Assembly: GCF_000382325.1 (NCBI RefSeq)
Contig: NZ_KB908056.1
Coordinates: 561,018 to 625,017 of the forward strand
Length of the DNA: 64,000 bases
Direction of reading: 5' to 3'
DNA from: Woodsholea maritima DSM 17123
Lineage (GTDB): Bacteria > Pseudomonadota > Alphaproteobacteria > Caulobacterales > Maricaulaceae
This document shows, piece by piece, positions 36,101 to 44,232 of this stretch. Both the position numbers and the translations under genes were made by a program. Positions within the stretch are counted from its first letter, which is position 1, and each line of letters opens with the position of its first letter. The notes below the pieces were generated by a model that had not been told where the DNA came from, made no database searches, and saw only the letters and a list, made by a program, of their open reading frames with translations.

Positions 36101-37215
36101 TATCAACACGCAATGCCTATGAAAACGCGGAAAGTTTTCCCGCTATTTTACTGTTCAAGGAAATTCACGATTACAAGAATAGTAATTTCCCCAATAAGGC
36201 TGATCTAACGGCGCTGGATAAAATACTGACCCCGACGGCCACAACAGCCCACATCAAGACCTTCTTAAAAACCCATATTGACCAAGAGATTGACCGTATC
36301 AAGCAAAGCTATGGCGCAAAGCCCGGGCAAAATCAGGCAGACCGCGATATCATCACGACGGCATTAGCGAACCTGCCGACCTTAAAGACCCGCGCCATTG
36401 AGGCCCTGAATTTAGGGGCCGCAGCCGCCACGACCCAGACGACATCCGCAACACCGGCCAAGGCTGAGCGAACGCCGTTTAAAGCCGGGAGCGGTCATAT
36501 GCTGATTGATCCCAAAGGCAGTAGTGAGCAGCCCGACTTCACGCAGGTTGAATGTCGCCCCTTCATCTACCACACCGGAGCGGGCGGAGGTGCAAAATTC
36601 GGCGTCCTTCAACTCGATCACAATATTGATCAAGTGTTTCATAGTCAGGCCAAGGCGGCGAAGTTTGAAACCCTGCTACCTGATGATGTTATGACGGCCC
36701 ATGTCAAAGATGGCGATCAAATCAATGGTAATCCCAAACCCTCTGAGAACTGGGCCGCCGTCAAAGCCCATAAAGTCTTCACGCCCCATGACAAGATGAG
36801 CCTAACCGCCAATCAAGTGGATACTTTAATGATTGCCCGGCGCGTCCACAGCGCGTTGTCGAGCCTGTCCCGCGACAAGCCGACCGTGAACAGTGAATAC
36901 CAAGGCTTGTTACAGGCAAAGGCGGCCAATATTGGCACGAGCATGGCCCAATCCCAAGATGATGCCCTGAAACAAGCGCGCGATCATGCGAAAGATGCGC
37001 TGAAACCCTATTTCCAAACGCGCTTCAATGACCGTGCGGCTGAGATTGAGCGCATCTATTCCGGCGATGAACTGACTAAAATCGCAGAAGACAATGGCGG
37101 CGGCGATAAAGGCGTAGCGGCCCAAACCTTCTTCAGAAATAAAGTCCTGGCACATTTGCCGACATCGCTTCGCCATATGCGCACGCAAAATGACAGCCTG
37201 TTTGGACCGAAATAA
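33148..37215 (+). CDS. Giant DUF4157 protein, probable eCIS cargo or tape-measure/toxin
   Basis: 1355 residues. Residues 1-210 are a disordered Pro/Glu/Asp linker with VQAKP and HRLHR motifs like those of the protein at 14977. DUF4157 spans about 210-290 (FMEPRFGEDFSDVRIHD, ARAFTYKNRIWMG, HELTHVVQQ with HExxH at 275-279). Residues about 320-740 are amphipathic to hydrophobic helices (KFVQKAGNIIKIIFENPIGF, AGAVGLAGLLGLGG-type glycine stretches), ending in a Lys-rich block (KKAKKLLAKLLGKLNSKRK). Residues about 1110-1355 form a distinct C-terminal region with LQLDHNID, HKVFTPHDK and a helical tail. A translocating toxin is likely. The helical middle could also act as a tape measure. Confidence 0.72.
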   Translation: MKAKLAPPKVQTGKITTKVSVRAPAQRAPVMTELSRARLQPSLKVGPANDPLEHEADAMADRVLAMSAPIQAEAPPPSENRPSNPSDGGAAPSTPSAPPLSNEAQGPHRLHRDLGGQPNLDTLDANPALDAAEQEPSLGPDEDVKTDTLDGDDMGEIESGKPDAVSNDAASEGAVQAKPIARDPQDGLTMGAEGGIAPHDVSARVTRPGAGRPLPASVRNFMEPRFGEDFSDVRIHDEAQDHATAARIGARAFTYKNRIWMGKGESVDNKRLMAHELTHVVQQTKRGTSKHASTPQTSDAKAHREVTPSLQRGWVADKAESYARQVPGYTLVCVLLGKSPITGRTVVRNAVNIIGGFLGLIPGGTYVFDKLREAKIIEEAYTWVTSRLSQLNLTWSRVKGLIKQAIDVFPTWSPLESIKKIFAPLIRDIKTFAGEIKDKVLSFIIKGALKLAGPYGDKIWKFVQKAGNIIKIIFENPIGFAKNLIGGIVGGFKLFGRNIIEHLKRGLLGWLFGALSSAGLQLPAKLDFKGLMSIGLQVLGLSYDKFRTKLVKRLGPKGEQKVGFLEKSVEVVKILATQGFLGIWKKMLSMIDNFKQTLIGSIQTFVIQTVIEAGIGWLAGLSNPIGAIFRVIKAIYDLVKVFIERFDEIVALANTIFDSIGAIAAGQVAGAAKLVEKAIGATVPVVISFLAGLLGLGGLPGRIKSVIKKIQKPIDKALDKLLTFLVKKAKKLLAKLLGKLNSKRKLPGAKFKIAKVQHRLFFKTKGRGKAAKSELWINTKATPVKKATQTLRQEVQEDQPAQAQQTLAFAQARDKEATTLETTANQVAQAPKDRSTRAQNTSADTALNAAAQSSEAEAQQVLNLAGKPGSSIIAKPDEDGDKDHPEESYIRFISLRSKLEGTVNSYSALRKSIQRNINEAKEYYEADHVPNQAVLQRIQKWMMDTGKAASTSAANKKPPMRLAPPTKNGASLGSEEELAQDLGLLSTRNAYENAESFPAILLFKEIHDYKNSNFPNKADLTALDKILTPTATTAHIKTFLKTHIDQEIDRIKQSYGAKPGQNQADRDIITTALANLPTLKTRAIEALNLGAAAATTQTTSATPAKAERTPFKAGSGHMLIDPKGSSEQPDFTQVECRPFIYHTGAGGGAKFGVLQLDHNIDQVFHSQAKAAKFETLLPDDVMTAHVKDGDQINGNPKPSENWAAVKAHKVFTPHDKMSLTANQVDTLMIARRVHSALSSLSRDKPTVNSEYQGLLQAKAANIGTSMAQSQDDALKQARDHAKDALKPYFQTRFNDRAAEIERIYSGDELTKIAEDNGGGDKGVAAQTFFRNKVLAHLPTSLRHMRTQNDSLFGPK

Positions 37216-37219
37216 CCGT

Positions 37220-37876
37220 CTACATCACGGCTTTATAGGCGCGCGAGAGAAATTGACGACGCGCCAACACCACCACAATCAACGCCGTGGCCGCCATCAA
37301 AGCCCAAGGCCCGACAAACCCACCCAAATACCCGATTGAGAAAAAAAGCGCGCGTAGCCCGCGGTTAAAATGACGCCCCGCGAGTGAGCTCATCCGTGCG
37401 GCACGCGCAGCGGCCCCGTCGACATCGCCATCGCCCGGCTGTGGGATGGCCCCTATCAAAATGGCGACATAATTGAACAAACGATACGCCCAGCCGAATT
37501 TAAAGAAGGCATAGGCATAGATTAGCATCAGGCCGAAAACGCGAATTTCCCACTCAATCCGGTTCATCTCAAACCCAAACTGAAAATCGGTAAACGCCGT
37601 CATCACTTGATCCGTGGCGCTCAACAAGGTGAACCCGGCCCCGATGCCCAATAAAGACGTTGAGGCAAAAAAGCTGGTCCCATTGTGCAAACTGGTCATG
37701 ATCGCCGTATCGGGCATACGCAAATCGCGCTTAGCCAGAACCGCCATCCATTCACTACGGCGCTTTTCCATCGCATAGGTCAGGGTCTTTTTGCGCCAGG
37801 GGCTATAATCCACCAACCAGGAAAAGCTGGCCGCACACACCAGAAAAAACCCAAATGCAATATAATCCAGCGCCAT
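37220..37876 (-). CDS. DUF599 membrane protein
   Basis: Inner-membrane protein of 218 residues with four or five predicted helices (LDYIAFGFFLVCAASFSWLVD; FASTSLLGIGAGFTLLSA; FGLMLIYAYAFFKFGWAYRLFNY; a C-terminal pair). The RRSEWMAVLAKRDLRMPDTAIMTSLHNGTSFFAST stretch identifies the DUF599 family, common in alphaproteobacteria. No function is known to me. It converges on the eCIS operon with a 4-base gap, so it is probably not part of that system. The ribosome binding site is AAAGGA. Confidence 0.86.
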   Translation of the reverse strand: MALDYIAFGFFLVCAASFSWLVDYSPWRKKTLTYAMEKRRSEWMAVLAKRDLRMPDTAIMTSLHNGTSFFASTSLLGIGAGFTLLSATDQVMTAFTDFQFGFEMNRIEWEIRVFGLMLIYAYAFFKFGWAYRLFNYVAILIGAIPQPGDGDVDGAAARAARMSSLAGRHFNRGLRALFFSIGYLGGFVGPWALMAATALIVVVLARRQFLSRAYKAVM

Positions 37877-38061
37877 GATAATCCTTTCAACCCATAAAGG
37901 GGTAAGCTTGGTGATGTGGACCTAAACCCCTTCCGGTAAAAGCGCCTTTTCCACATAGCCGCCATGAACAATTGCGAGACAACAACCTATCACCCCTATC
38001 CGACCTGCGGGCTGGATATGACAAAGGGCTTAAGTTTCGCTATGCGATCAGGTCTTCTTAG

Positions 38062-39906
38062 ATGGATAAAGATCGCATTATGGCTGGCCTGCCCCTCATC
38101 ACGCTAAAAGACATTCACCTGACCTATGGCGTATCGCCGCTGTTACAGGGCGCGGAATTTTCCGTGGCGGAGGGCGAGCGCGTCTGTCTGGTCGGGCGCA
38201 ATGGATCGGGTAAATCAACCCTGATGAAGATCGCCGCCGGCCTGATCGAGGCCGACAAGGGCGAGCGCTTTATTCATCCCGGGGCCACCGTGCGCTATCT
38301 GCCGCAAAGTCCAGACCTGGCGGGTTATAAAACCGTGCTCGATTATGTTCAGGCCGGTCTTGCGCCCGGTGATGAGGATTATCGCGCCCATTATCTGTTG
38401 GAGCATTTGGGCCTGAGCGGTGAGGAAGACCCTGGCCAGCTATCAGGGGGTGAAGCGCGCCGCGCCGCGTTGGCGCGCACGCTGGCCCCCAATCCTGATG
38501 TGCTCTTCCTGGATGAGCCGACCAACCACCTGGATCTTCCTGCGATTGAATGGTTGGAAGAGGAGCTCAAATCCATCCGCTCGGCCCTGGTACTGATCTC
38601 CCACGATCGGCGCTTCTTGATGGATCTGACGCGCAAGACCTTCTGGATTGATCGCGGCCAAACACGTGAACTTAACAAGGGCTTTGGAGCCTTTGAAGCC
38701 TGGCGCGATGAGATCTTCGAACTCGAACAAATTGAAATGGACAAGCTCGACCGCAAGATCGAGCGCGAAGAACATTGGGTGCGCTATGGCGTCACCGCGC
38801 GGCGCAAACGCAATGTGCGCCGCATGGCAGATCTGGCCGATCTGCGCCAGCAACGCCGTGATCATCGCGGTCCCCAGGGCCTGGCAAAGATGGAAGCCAC
38901 CGAGGCCAAGGATAGTGGCAAGCGTGTCAGTGAGCTGACGCACGTGTCCAAAGCCTATGGCGATCGCTTCATCGTCAAAGACTTCTCCAGCCGCATCGCC
39001 AAGGGCGACCGGGTCGGTCTGATCGGACCCAATGGGGCGGGTAAAACCACGCTCCTTAATATTATCATCGGAGATCTGGCCCCCGATCAGGGCGAAGTTA
39101 AGCTCGGCACTAATCTGGAAATCGCCAGCTTGGATCAAAAGCGCGCCGCGCTGAAACCCGGCTGGACCTTGGCCGAAGCGCTGACCCAAGGCGGCGGCGA
39201 TCAGGTTGAAGTCAACGGCCAGGTCAAGCATGTGCGCGCCTATATGAAGGACTTCCTCTTCCCGCCAGAGCAAGCCAATACGCCCGTTGAAGTCTTGTCA
39301 GGCGGCGAAAAGGCCCGCGTCATGCTGGCACGCGCTTTGGCGCTTCCCTCAAACTTCCTGGTGCTCGACGAGCCGACCAATGATCTTGATCTTGAAACGC
39401 TCGATCTGTTGCAAGACCTGATCTGCGACTATCAAGGCACCGTGCTGATCGTCTCGCACGACCGTGACTTCCTCGACCGGGTCTGCACCAGCGTCATCGT
39501 TGCCGAAGGCCAAGGCGTCTGGCAAGACTATGCCGGGGGCTATTCGGATATGGTCGCCCAGCGCGGCATTGGCGTGGAAGCGCGCAAGGCAGAAAAGAAA
39601 GAGGAGAAGGCGAAATCTGCCAATTCCTCCCCCAACGCGCCCAAGAAAGCCCAAAAGCGCAAGATGAGCTATAAGGATCAATTTGCGCTGGAAAACTTGC
39701 CCAAAGAGATTGATGCTCTGGACGGAAAGATTGCCAAACTGCAAGACGAGCTGGCCGATCCCAGCCTGTTCACCGCCAAGCCTGATCGCTTCGCCGCCGC
39801 CTCTAAGGCCTTGGAAACCGCGATACGCGATAAAGATGACAAGGAAGAGCGCTGGTTGGAGCTGGAAGCGCTGCGCGAAGAGATCGACGCGGAGAATGCG
39901 AGCTGA
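38062..39906 (+). CDS. ABC-F ATPase, Uup-like
   Basis: Soluble tandem ABC ATPase (614 residues) that acts on ribosomes or DNA rather than in transport. Two nucleotide-binding domains: Walker A GRNGSGKST and GPNGAGKTT, signatures LSGGEARRAAL and LSGGEKARVML, and Walker B VLFLDEPTNHLD and LVLDEPTNDLD. No membrane segment. The C-terminal 100 residues are a charged coiled coil (KEIDALDGKIAKLQDELAD), the Uup hallmark. The inter-domain linker is the usual arm. A shorter start at 38080 (MAGLPLITLKD) is possible; neither has a strong ribosome binding site. Confidence 0.92.
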   Translation: MDKDRIMAGLPLITLKDIHLTYGVSPLLQGAEFSVAEGERVCLVGRNGSGKSTLMKIAAGLIEADKGERFIHPGATVRYLPQSPDLAGYKTVLDYVQAGLAPGDEDYRAHYLLEHLGLSGEEDPGQLSGGEARRAALARTLAPNPDVLFLDEPTNHLDLPAIEWLEEELKSIRSALVLISHDRRFLMDLTRKTFWIDRGQTRELNKGFGAFEAWRDEIFELEQIEMDKLDRKIEREEHWVRYGVTARRKRNVRRMADLADLRQQRRDHRGPQGLAKMEATEAKDSGKRVSELTHVSKAYGDRFIVKDFSSRIAKGDRVGLIGPNGAGKTTLLNIIIGDLAPDQGEVKLGTNLEIASLDQKRAALKPGWTLAEALTQGGGDQVEVNGQVKHVRAYMKDFLFPPEQANTPVEVLSGGEKARVMLARALALPSNFLVLDEPTNDLDLETLDLLQDLICDYQGTVLIVSHDRDFLDRVCTSVIVAEGQGVWQDYAGGYSDMVAQRGIGVEARKAEKKEEKAKSANSSPNAPKKAQKRKMSYKDQFALENLPKEIDALDGKIAKLQDELADPSLFTAKPDRFAAASKALETAIRDKDDKEERWLELEALREEIDAENAS

Positions 39907-39952
39907 TCCTTCGTCATTTCGGATTAATCCTGAACGAAGATATTATACGAAG

Positions 39953-40083
39953 ATCTGTCATCCCGGCCAAGCGTCGCGCTCAAGTAGCCGATAGGCGGTA
40001 GCGCACTAAAATATGCGAGCCGGGGTCTGTTGAGATTGCCCTTTAAAGTATATAGATCCCGGCTCAAGGCCGGGATGACAGAT
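39953..40083. repeat. 131-bp element with 16-bp terminal inverted repeats
   Basis: The ends ATCTGTCATCCCGGCC (39953-39968) and its exact complement (40068-40083) bound 131 bases. The right end also forms a local hairpin, TCCCGGC-TCAAG-GCCGGGA (40057-40075). It looks like a small palindromic or MITE-like element of the GTCATCCCGGC type often dispersed in alphaproteobacterial genomes. It contains no ORF. Confidence 0.6.
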
Positions 40084-40154
40084 TTGGATTGCCAGGCGAC
40101 TTCGGCAATGACGCGCGCAAAAAAATTTCTTTATTATGCCCAACCGACACGCGT

Positions 40155-40173
40155 CCCCGGACTTGATCCGGGG
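40155..40173. repeat. Dispersed palindrome, CTTGA loop
   Basis: CCCCGGA (40155-40161), loop CTTGA, TCCGGGG (40167-40173), followed by TCCAGA. A related unit lies at 63916-63934 in the other orientation. This is the dispersed hairpin repeat type common in alphaproteobacteria. Confidence 0.65.
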
Positions 40174-40207
40174 TCCAGACCTCATGGGTCATCCCAAAAC
40201 GCCCCGC

Positions 40208-40675
40208 CTAGCCCTTCACGATCGGCAAGACGCCGGTGCGTTTGACAAGACCATAGGCAAAGCTGGTTTCCACCCCGGCGATACCCGGCACGCGGTGCAG
40301 CTTGTTACGCATAAAATGCTCATAGGCTTCATGGCTCTCCACCACAGCCTGCATCAGATAATCTTCTGAACCGGTGATAAGATGGGCTTCGAGCACTTCA
40401 TCGAGCTTTTGCAGGCCCGCTTCAAAGCTTTCGACCAGATCACGCTCATGGCTTTTAAGCCGTACCCGGATGAAAGCCGTAATTGGTAGGCCATAGGCCC
40501 GCCGATCAACGGCCGCGCTATAACCCGTAATCACCCCATCGGCTTCAAGATTGCGAACCCGTCGCAGGCAAGGCGAGGGCGATAGCCCCACCGCCTCAGA
40601 CAGGGCCTGATTGGTCATTCGCCCATCACGTTGCAGGGCGCGGATAATTCGTCGATCTGTCGCATCAAGTGCCAT
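40208..40675 (-). CDS. Lrp/AsnC-family regulator
   Basis: 155-residue feast/famine regulator: N-terminal HTH (ALQRDGRMTNQALSEAVGLSPSPCLRRVRNLEADGVI) and C-terminal RAM ligand-binding domain (AHLITGSEDYLMQAVVESHEAYEHFM). It is divergent from the methionine gamma-lyase gene and so is the probable local regulator, with an amino acid such as methionine as effector; this is inferred from context. Length is typical of the family. Confidence 0.93.
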   Translation of the reverse strand: MALDATDRRIIRALQRDGRMTNQALSEAVGLSPSPCLRRVRNLEADGVITGYSAAVDRRAYGLPITAFIRVRLKSHERDLVESFEAGLQKLDEVLEAHLITGSEDYLMQAVVESHEAYEHFMRNKLHRVPGIAGVETSFAYGLVKRTGVLPIVKG

Positions 40676-40788
40676 AATTGGCAGATTATGCTAATTTTGA
40701 ACCTTTGACGAGTGTAAATTGGCAGGACGGCGCAATGAACTTGCGCCACTGTCTCCCCCGCATAGTGACCGATCGGGGAGGATTGGAT
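40676..40788. promoter_or_regulatory. Divergent lrp / methionine gamma-lyase control region
   Basis: A 113-base gap when the lyase start is placed at 40789. It holds a 9-base direct repeat AATTGGCAG at 40676-40684 and 40717-40725, 41 bases apart (about four helical turns), a plausible pair of Lrp half-sites. TTGACG at 40705-40710 could be a -35 box. A GGGGAGG ribosome binding site lies 7 bases before the lyase ATG. Confidence 0.4.
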
Positions 40789-41988
40789 ATGGATGGATCG
40801 CCCTTTTCAAACAAAACAGGCTTTGCCACACGCGCGATCCATCATGGCTATGCGCCCAAGGACGCTGGCGGGGCGCTGACCCCGCCCGTGCATATGAGCT
40901 CGACCTTCACCTTCAACACGGTTGAAGAGGCGGGCGCGGCGTTCAGCGGCGAGCACCCGGCCCATTTCTATTCGCGCATTTCCAATCCCACGGTGGAGAT
41001 TTTGGAACAGCGCATGGCGAGCCTGGAAAATGGTGAAGCCGCGGTGGCCTTTGCCTCCGGCATGGGGGCGATCACGGCTGTGTTGTGGAGCTTTTTAGCC
41101 CCCGGCGATGAAATCCTGGCCGATAAAACCCTTTATGGCTGCACCTATGCTTTCTTGAAGCATGGTCTAGCGAAATTTGGCGTCAAAGTGCGCTTTGCCG
41201 ATCTCAGCGATGTCAAAGCCGCCGCCGAAGCCATGACCTTCAAAACCAAAATCGTCTATTTCGAAAGCCCCGCCAATCCCACCATGCGCCTGGTCGATAT
41301 CGCGACCGTGTCGGCCCTGGCCCACACCCATGGGGCCAAGGTGATTGTCGATAACACCTATGCCAGCCCCTATCTGACCCGTCCGTTGGATTTGGGCGCA
41401 GATATCGTCGTTCATTCGGCGACCAAATATCTCGGCGGCCATGGCGATCTGATTGCAGGCCTGGCGGTGGGTCGCCACAGCGACATGCATGAGGTGCGCG
41501 TTTTTGGCCTGAAAGACATGACCGGGGCGGCCATGTCGCCCTTCACCGCCATGCTGGTGATGCGCGGGCTTAAAACCCTGCCCCTACGCATGGAGCGTCA
41601 TAGCGCCAATGCTATGGAGATCGCCCAAGCCTTAGATAGCCATCCCAAAGTGGCAACGGTTTTCTATCCCGGCCTTGAGAGCTTCCCCCAAAAAGATCTC
41701 GCCGCGCGTCAAATGCGCGATTTTGGCGGCATGATTGCGTTTGAGCTAGATTGTGATGCGCGCGCGGCCATGCGCTTCATGAATGCCCTGAACATGATTG
41801 CGCGCGCAGTCAGCCTGGGCGATGCCGAAAGCTTGATCCAGCATCCCGCCAGCATGACCCATTCCACCTATACCCCCGAAGAGCGCGCCGCCCATGGCAT
41901 CAGCGAAAGCCTGATCCGGCTTTCGGTGGGCTTGGAAGATGTTGAGGATATCCGTGCGGACCTGTTCCAGGCCCTGCACCAGATCTAA
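40789..41988 (+). CDS. Methionine gamma-lyase
   Basis: PLP enzyme that splits methionine to methanethiol, ammonia and 2-oxobutyrate. 399 residues in the Cys/Met metabolism family. The PLP lysine is K213 in HSATKYLGGHGD. The active-site loop reads YGCTYAF with Y116 and C118; the cysteine next to the catalytic tyrosine is what separates methionine gamma-lyases from cystathionine lyases and synthases. The frame is open from 40678, but the ATG at 40789 has the only good ribosome binding site and starts at the conserved N-terminus (FATRAIHHGY). Methanethiol release could feed the sulfur operon at 2865, which is inference. Confidence 0.88.
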   Translation: MDGSPFSNKTGFATRAIHHGYAPKDAGGALTPPVHMSSTFTFNTVEEAGAAFSGEHPAHFYSRISNPTVEILEQRMASLENGEAAVAFASGMGAITAVLWSFLAPGDEILADKTLYGCTYAFLKHGLAKFGVKVRFADLSDVKAAAEAMTFKTKIVYFESPANPTMRLVDIATVSALAHTHGAKVIVDNTYASPYLTRPLDLGADIVVHSATKYLGGHGDLIAGLAVGRHSDMHEVRVFGLKDMTGAAMSPFTAMLVMRGLKTLPLRMERHSANAMEIAQALDSHPKVATVFYPGLESFPQKDLAARQMRDFGGMIAFELDCDARAAMRFMNALNMIARAVSLGDAESLIQHPASMTHSTYTPEERAAHGISESLIRLSVGLEDVEDIRADLFQALHQI

Positions 41989-41991
41989 GCC

Positions 41992-43368
41992 CTACTCTGC
42001 CGCCACACCGTTGAGGGCAGCCTCACCCTCATGGCGTTTGGCCTTGGCGCGGAAATAACGATCTGCACCAATCATAAACACCACCCCAACCCCTGCGGTA
42101 ATGTAAGACAGCCAGATAAAGACCTCGGGCCAATTCATCTCTGGGGTATAGACCGAGCGCACCAAGAGGAGCGCCACCGTACCGGCATAGCCGCTGGCAT
42201 CCGCGACATAGATCAAGAAGCCCGCATTGGCCTGCATCCGACTGGCCGCAATCAGGCGATCAAAAAGGATGCAGTTAAACGGGACATAGCCCGCATAAAG
42301 CCCAATGCCCGAGGTCATCATCCACATAAAGGGCGAGATCCAGCCCTGGTGGAAGGCGAAGGTGGACAGCCCCAGAAAGCCAAAGCCCCCCAACACCATG
42401 GCGAAATTTAAATTCAATGCGCGCCAATTATTCTTGATAAAGATCATCGCGCCGATAATCACCAACACCACCACGGCAGCAGGTAATTCACTGGCTGTCA
42501 AACGTCCCGCAGCATCCAGAATGCCTAGATCGGCCCAGAAATCCGCGGCGAATTTATCGCGAAAATCACGAAACACCGTCAGCAAGACATAGGCTGTCAC
42601 CAATAAGAGGATACCCGGCCCGAAAGCCGCAAGCAGGGCGCGGCGCTGCGCCCCATCCATGGGCTTACGCTCAACGCGTTCGGCAATGTCCTGAGCATTG
42701 GGTGCAGGAAGCGCAGACAGCATGATCACAGAGATCACCAGAACCGGAAAGAAGAGAAGCCCCGTGACGGCGGGCATCCAGAATTCCGGCACGCCATAGC
42801 CATTCATCAAAATCTGACCGACGCTTTTCACCGCCCCCGAAGACACGATGAAGCTGGCGCATAACATCGCGCCCAGCAGATCGGTCAGCCTGCGCCCTTC
42901 CAGATAGGAAAACACCAGCCCCCAGATCATGCCCAAAGGCAAACCATTAAGGAATAACATCGGCACTTTTAGCGGGGCTGGAGCCATAGCAAAACCGATC
43001 AGCGCAACTTCGGATAAAGCAATCAGGATAATGATCGCCGCGCCGCGCCGCGCCGCCGTCATTTCAGACACGATTTTGACGCCGAGGAATTTCGACAGGG
43101 CATAGCCCAAAATCTGCGCCGCCGCGATGGTCGCCTTAAAATCAAGACCATAGGTCCAGCCTTCGACCATGTCATAGGTCGCGGCGGAAAAGGGCTTACG
43201 AAAGGCGTACATGGCGAAATAGACGCTGAACGCAAACAACCCGCCCCATAGGGCAAAGGCCCAATCCGGGGCGGTTGTCAGGCGCGCACGAAGGCCCGCT
43301 AGCAGCCCGGTGGGGTTAGGCGATGACGCCTGTGAAGACATCGCTTCATCCTGTGCACGTCCAACCAT
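41992..43368 (-). CDS. DUF5690 MFS-like permease, phosphonate uptake candidate
   Basis: Inner-membrane protein of 458 residues with about 12 helices. The N-terminus WGGLFAFSVYFAMYAFRKPFSAATYD and the loop RRGAAIIILIALSEVALIGFA identify DUF5690, an MFS-like family with the YAFRKPF motif also seen in organophosphate transporters. It follows phnX by 26 bases on the same strand, so it is a candidate inner-membrane importer for phosphonates; that is inferred from context. An internal start at 43341 (AGGA ribosome binding site) is equally possible. Confidence 0.8.
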   Translation of the reverse strand: MVGRAQDEAMSSQASSPNPTGLLAGLRARLTTAPDWAFALWGGLFAFSVYFAMYAFRKPFSAATYDMVEGWTYGLDFKATIAAAQILGYALSKFLGVKIVSEMTAARRGAAIIILIALSEVALIGFAMAPAPLKVPMLFLNGLPLGMIWGLVFSYLEGRRLTDLLGAMLCASFIVSSGAVKSVGQILMNGYGVPEFWMPAVTGLLFFPVLVISVIMLSALPAPNAQDIAERVERKPMDGAQRRALLAAFGPGILLLVTAYVLLTVFRDFRDKFAADFWADLGILDAAGRLTASELPAAVVVLVIIGAMIFIKNNWRALNLNFAMVLGGFGFLGLSTFAFHQGWISPFMWMMTSGIGLYAGYVPFNCILFDRLIAASRMQANAGFLIYVADASGYAGTVALLLVRSVYTPEMNWPEVFIWLSYITAGVGVVFMIGADRYFRAKAKRHEGEAALNGVAAE

Positions 43369-43394
43369 GTCCCCACCCCTTATCCTAACAGCGC

Positions 43395-44204
43395 TTAAAT
43401 CTGCGCGGGCATCTCACCGGCGCGAATACGCTGATCTAACTCATCCAACAGGGCTGGAATGTCCGCGACACTGTCTACGACATAATGGGCCCCGGCCGCC
43501 TTCAAGACGCTGCGTGCGGTTTGCAAACGCGTCTCACGCTCGGCTTGATCCAATTGTGTATACGCTTCAAGTGACAATCCTATTTCATTGCCTGAGGCGG
43601 CCACACCAATGGTCCAGCATCCGGCATTGCGCCCGGCGACGATCCCGACCGGGGCATCATCGACTTTCACACAGGATGATGTAGGCCAAACCCCTAATTC
43701 AATGAGGTTTTTCCAAATCATGAACGGGGCTGGGCGCCCTTCTGAGGTCTCGCCCGCACACACTGTAAAATCTGGCGCATAGCCTTGGTTTTTCGCCAAA
43801 GGCAGGATGTCGCGCATCATATCGCGCGTATATCCAGTGGAGGAGCCGATTTTCACCCCGCGCGCGCGCAGGGTTTCAACCAAGTCCACCGCGCCCGGGA
43901 TCAGGGCCGAACATTGCGCCGCAGCGGCCTGCATCAAGGGGCCAACGGCACTAAAAAGACGGCTCACATCATTGTCCGTCGCGGGGGTGCCTTTGACGGC
44001 CGTCCATTGGTCTGCCACCCGAGGCTTAGCCAGAATGGCGCGAATGTGGGCATCCTTGGCCTTACCCATGTCGGCGCGGGCGTCTTCATCTGTAATGGCC
44101 ACGCCTTCATCGGCGAAGACCGTTTGCAAGGCCAAAACCGGGGCACAACAGCCATGATCCACCATGGTCCCTGCCCAATCAAAAATGAAGGCTTTCACGC
44201 TCAT
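43395..44204 (-). CDS. phnX: Phosphonoacetaldehyde hydrolase (phosphonatase)
   Basis: HAD enzyme that splits phosphonoacetaldehyde into acetaldehyde and phosphate. 269 residues from the preferred ATG at 44204; 44213 is an alternative, but the ribosome binding site abuts it. The nucleophile Asp9 is in FIFDWAGTMVDHG, and the cap Lys that forms the Schiff base is in ADMGKAKDAHIRAI. The HAD motif GSSTGYTRDMM and the metal site VKVDDAPVGIVAGRNAGCWTIGV are also present. Upstream lies the TonB receptor gene, downstream the DUF5690 permease gene. Confidence 0.93.
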   Translation of the reverse strand: MSVKAFIFDWAGTMVDHGCCAPVLALQTVFADEGVAITDEDARADMGKAKDAHIRAILAKPRVADQWTAVKGTPATDNDVSRLFSAVGPLMQAAAAQCSALIPGAVDLVETLRARGVKIGSSTGYTRDMMRDILPLAKNQGYAPDFTVCAGETSEGRPAPFMIWKNLIELGVWPTSSCVKVDDAPVGIVAGRNAGCWTIGVAASGNEIGLSLEAYTQLDQAERETRLQTARSVLKAAGAHYVVDSVADIPALLDELDQRIRAGEMPAQI

Positions 44205-44232
44205 ATCATCCATCCTTTATTCAAAAAGCACG

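Larger units (their letters stand above)
39907..40207. other. Repeat-rich intergenic region
   Basis: About 300 bases with no gene I can support. It contains the inverted-repeat element at 39953-40083 and the dispersed palindrome at 40155-40173, listed separately. Nothing resembling a tRNA, riboswitch or strong promoter is visible otherwise. Confidence 0.6.

Noticed and set aside
36470..36850. HNH nuclease domain at the C-terminus of the giant DUF4157 protein
   Set aside because: LQLDHNID and HKVFTPHDK are suggestive, but the spacing and the missing Asn/His zinc set do not match a known HNH pattern, so I make no call.
11025..37215. Prophage or type VI secretion system
   Set aside because: No head, terminase, portal, integrase, holin or lysin genes, and no TssB/C pair, TssJ/L/M or ClpV. 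DUF4255, eCIS-type AAA+ ATPase and DUF4157 genes point to an extracellular or cell-released injection system.
31654..37215. DUF4157 HExxH as an active metalloprotease
   Set aside because: The HExxH is visible in both proteins, but this domain serves mainly as a cargo marker in eCIS loci and a third zinc ligand could not be identified by eye.
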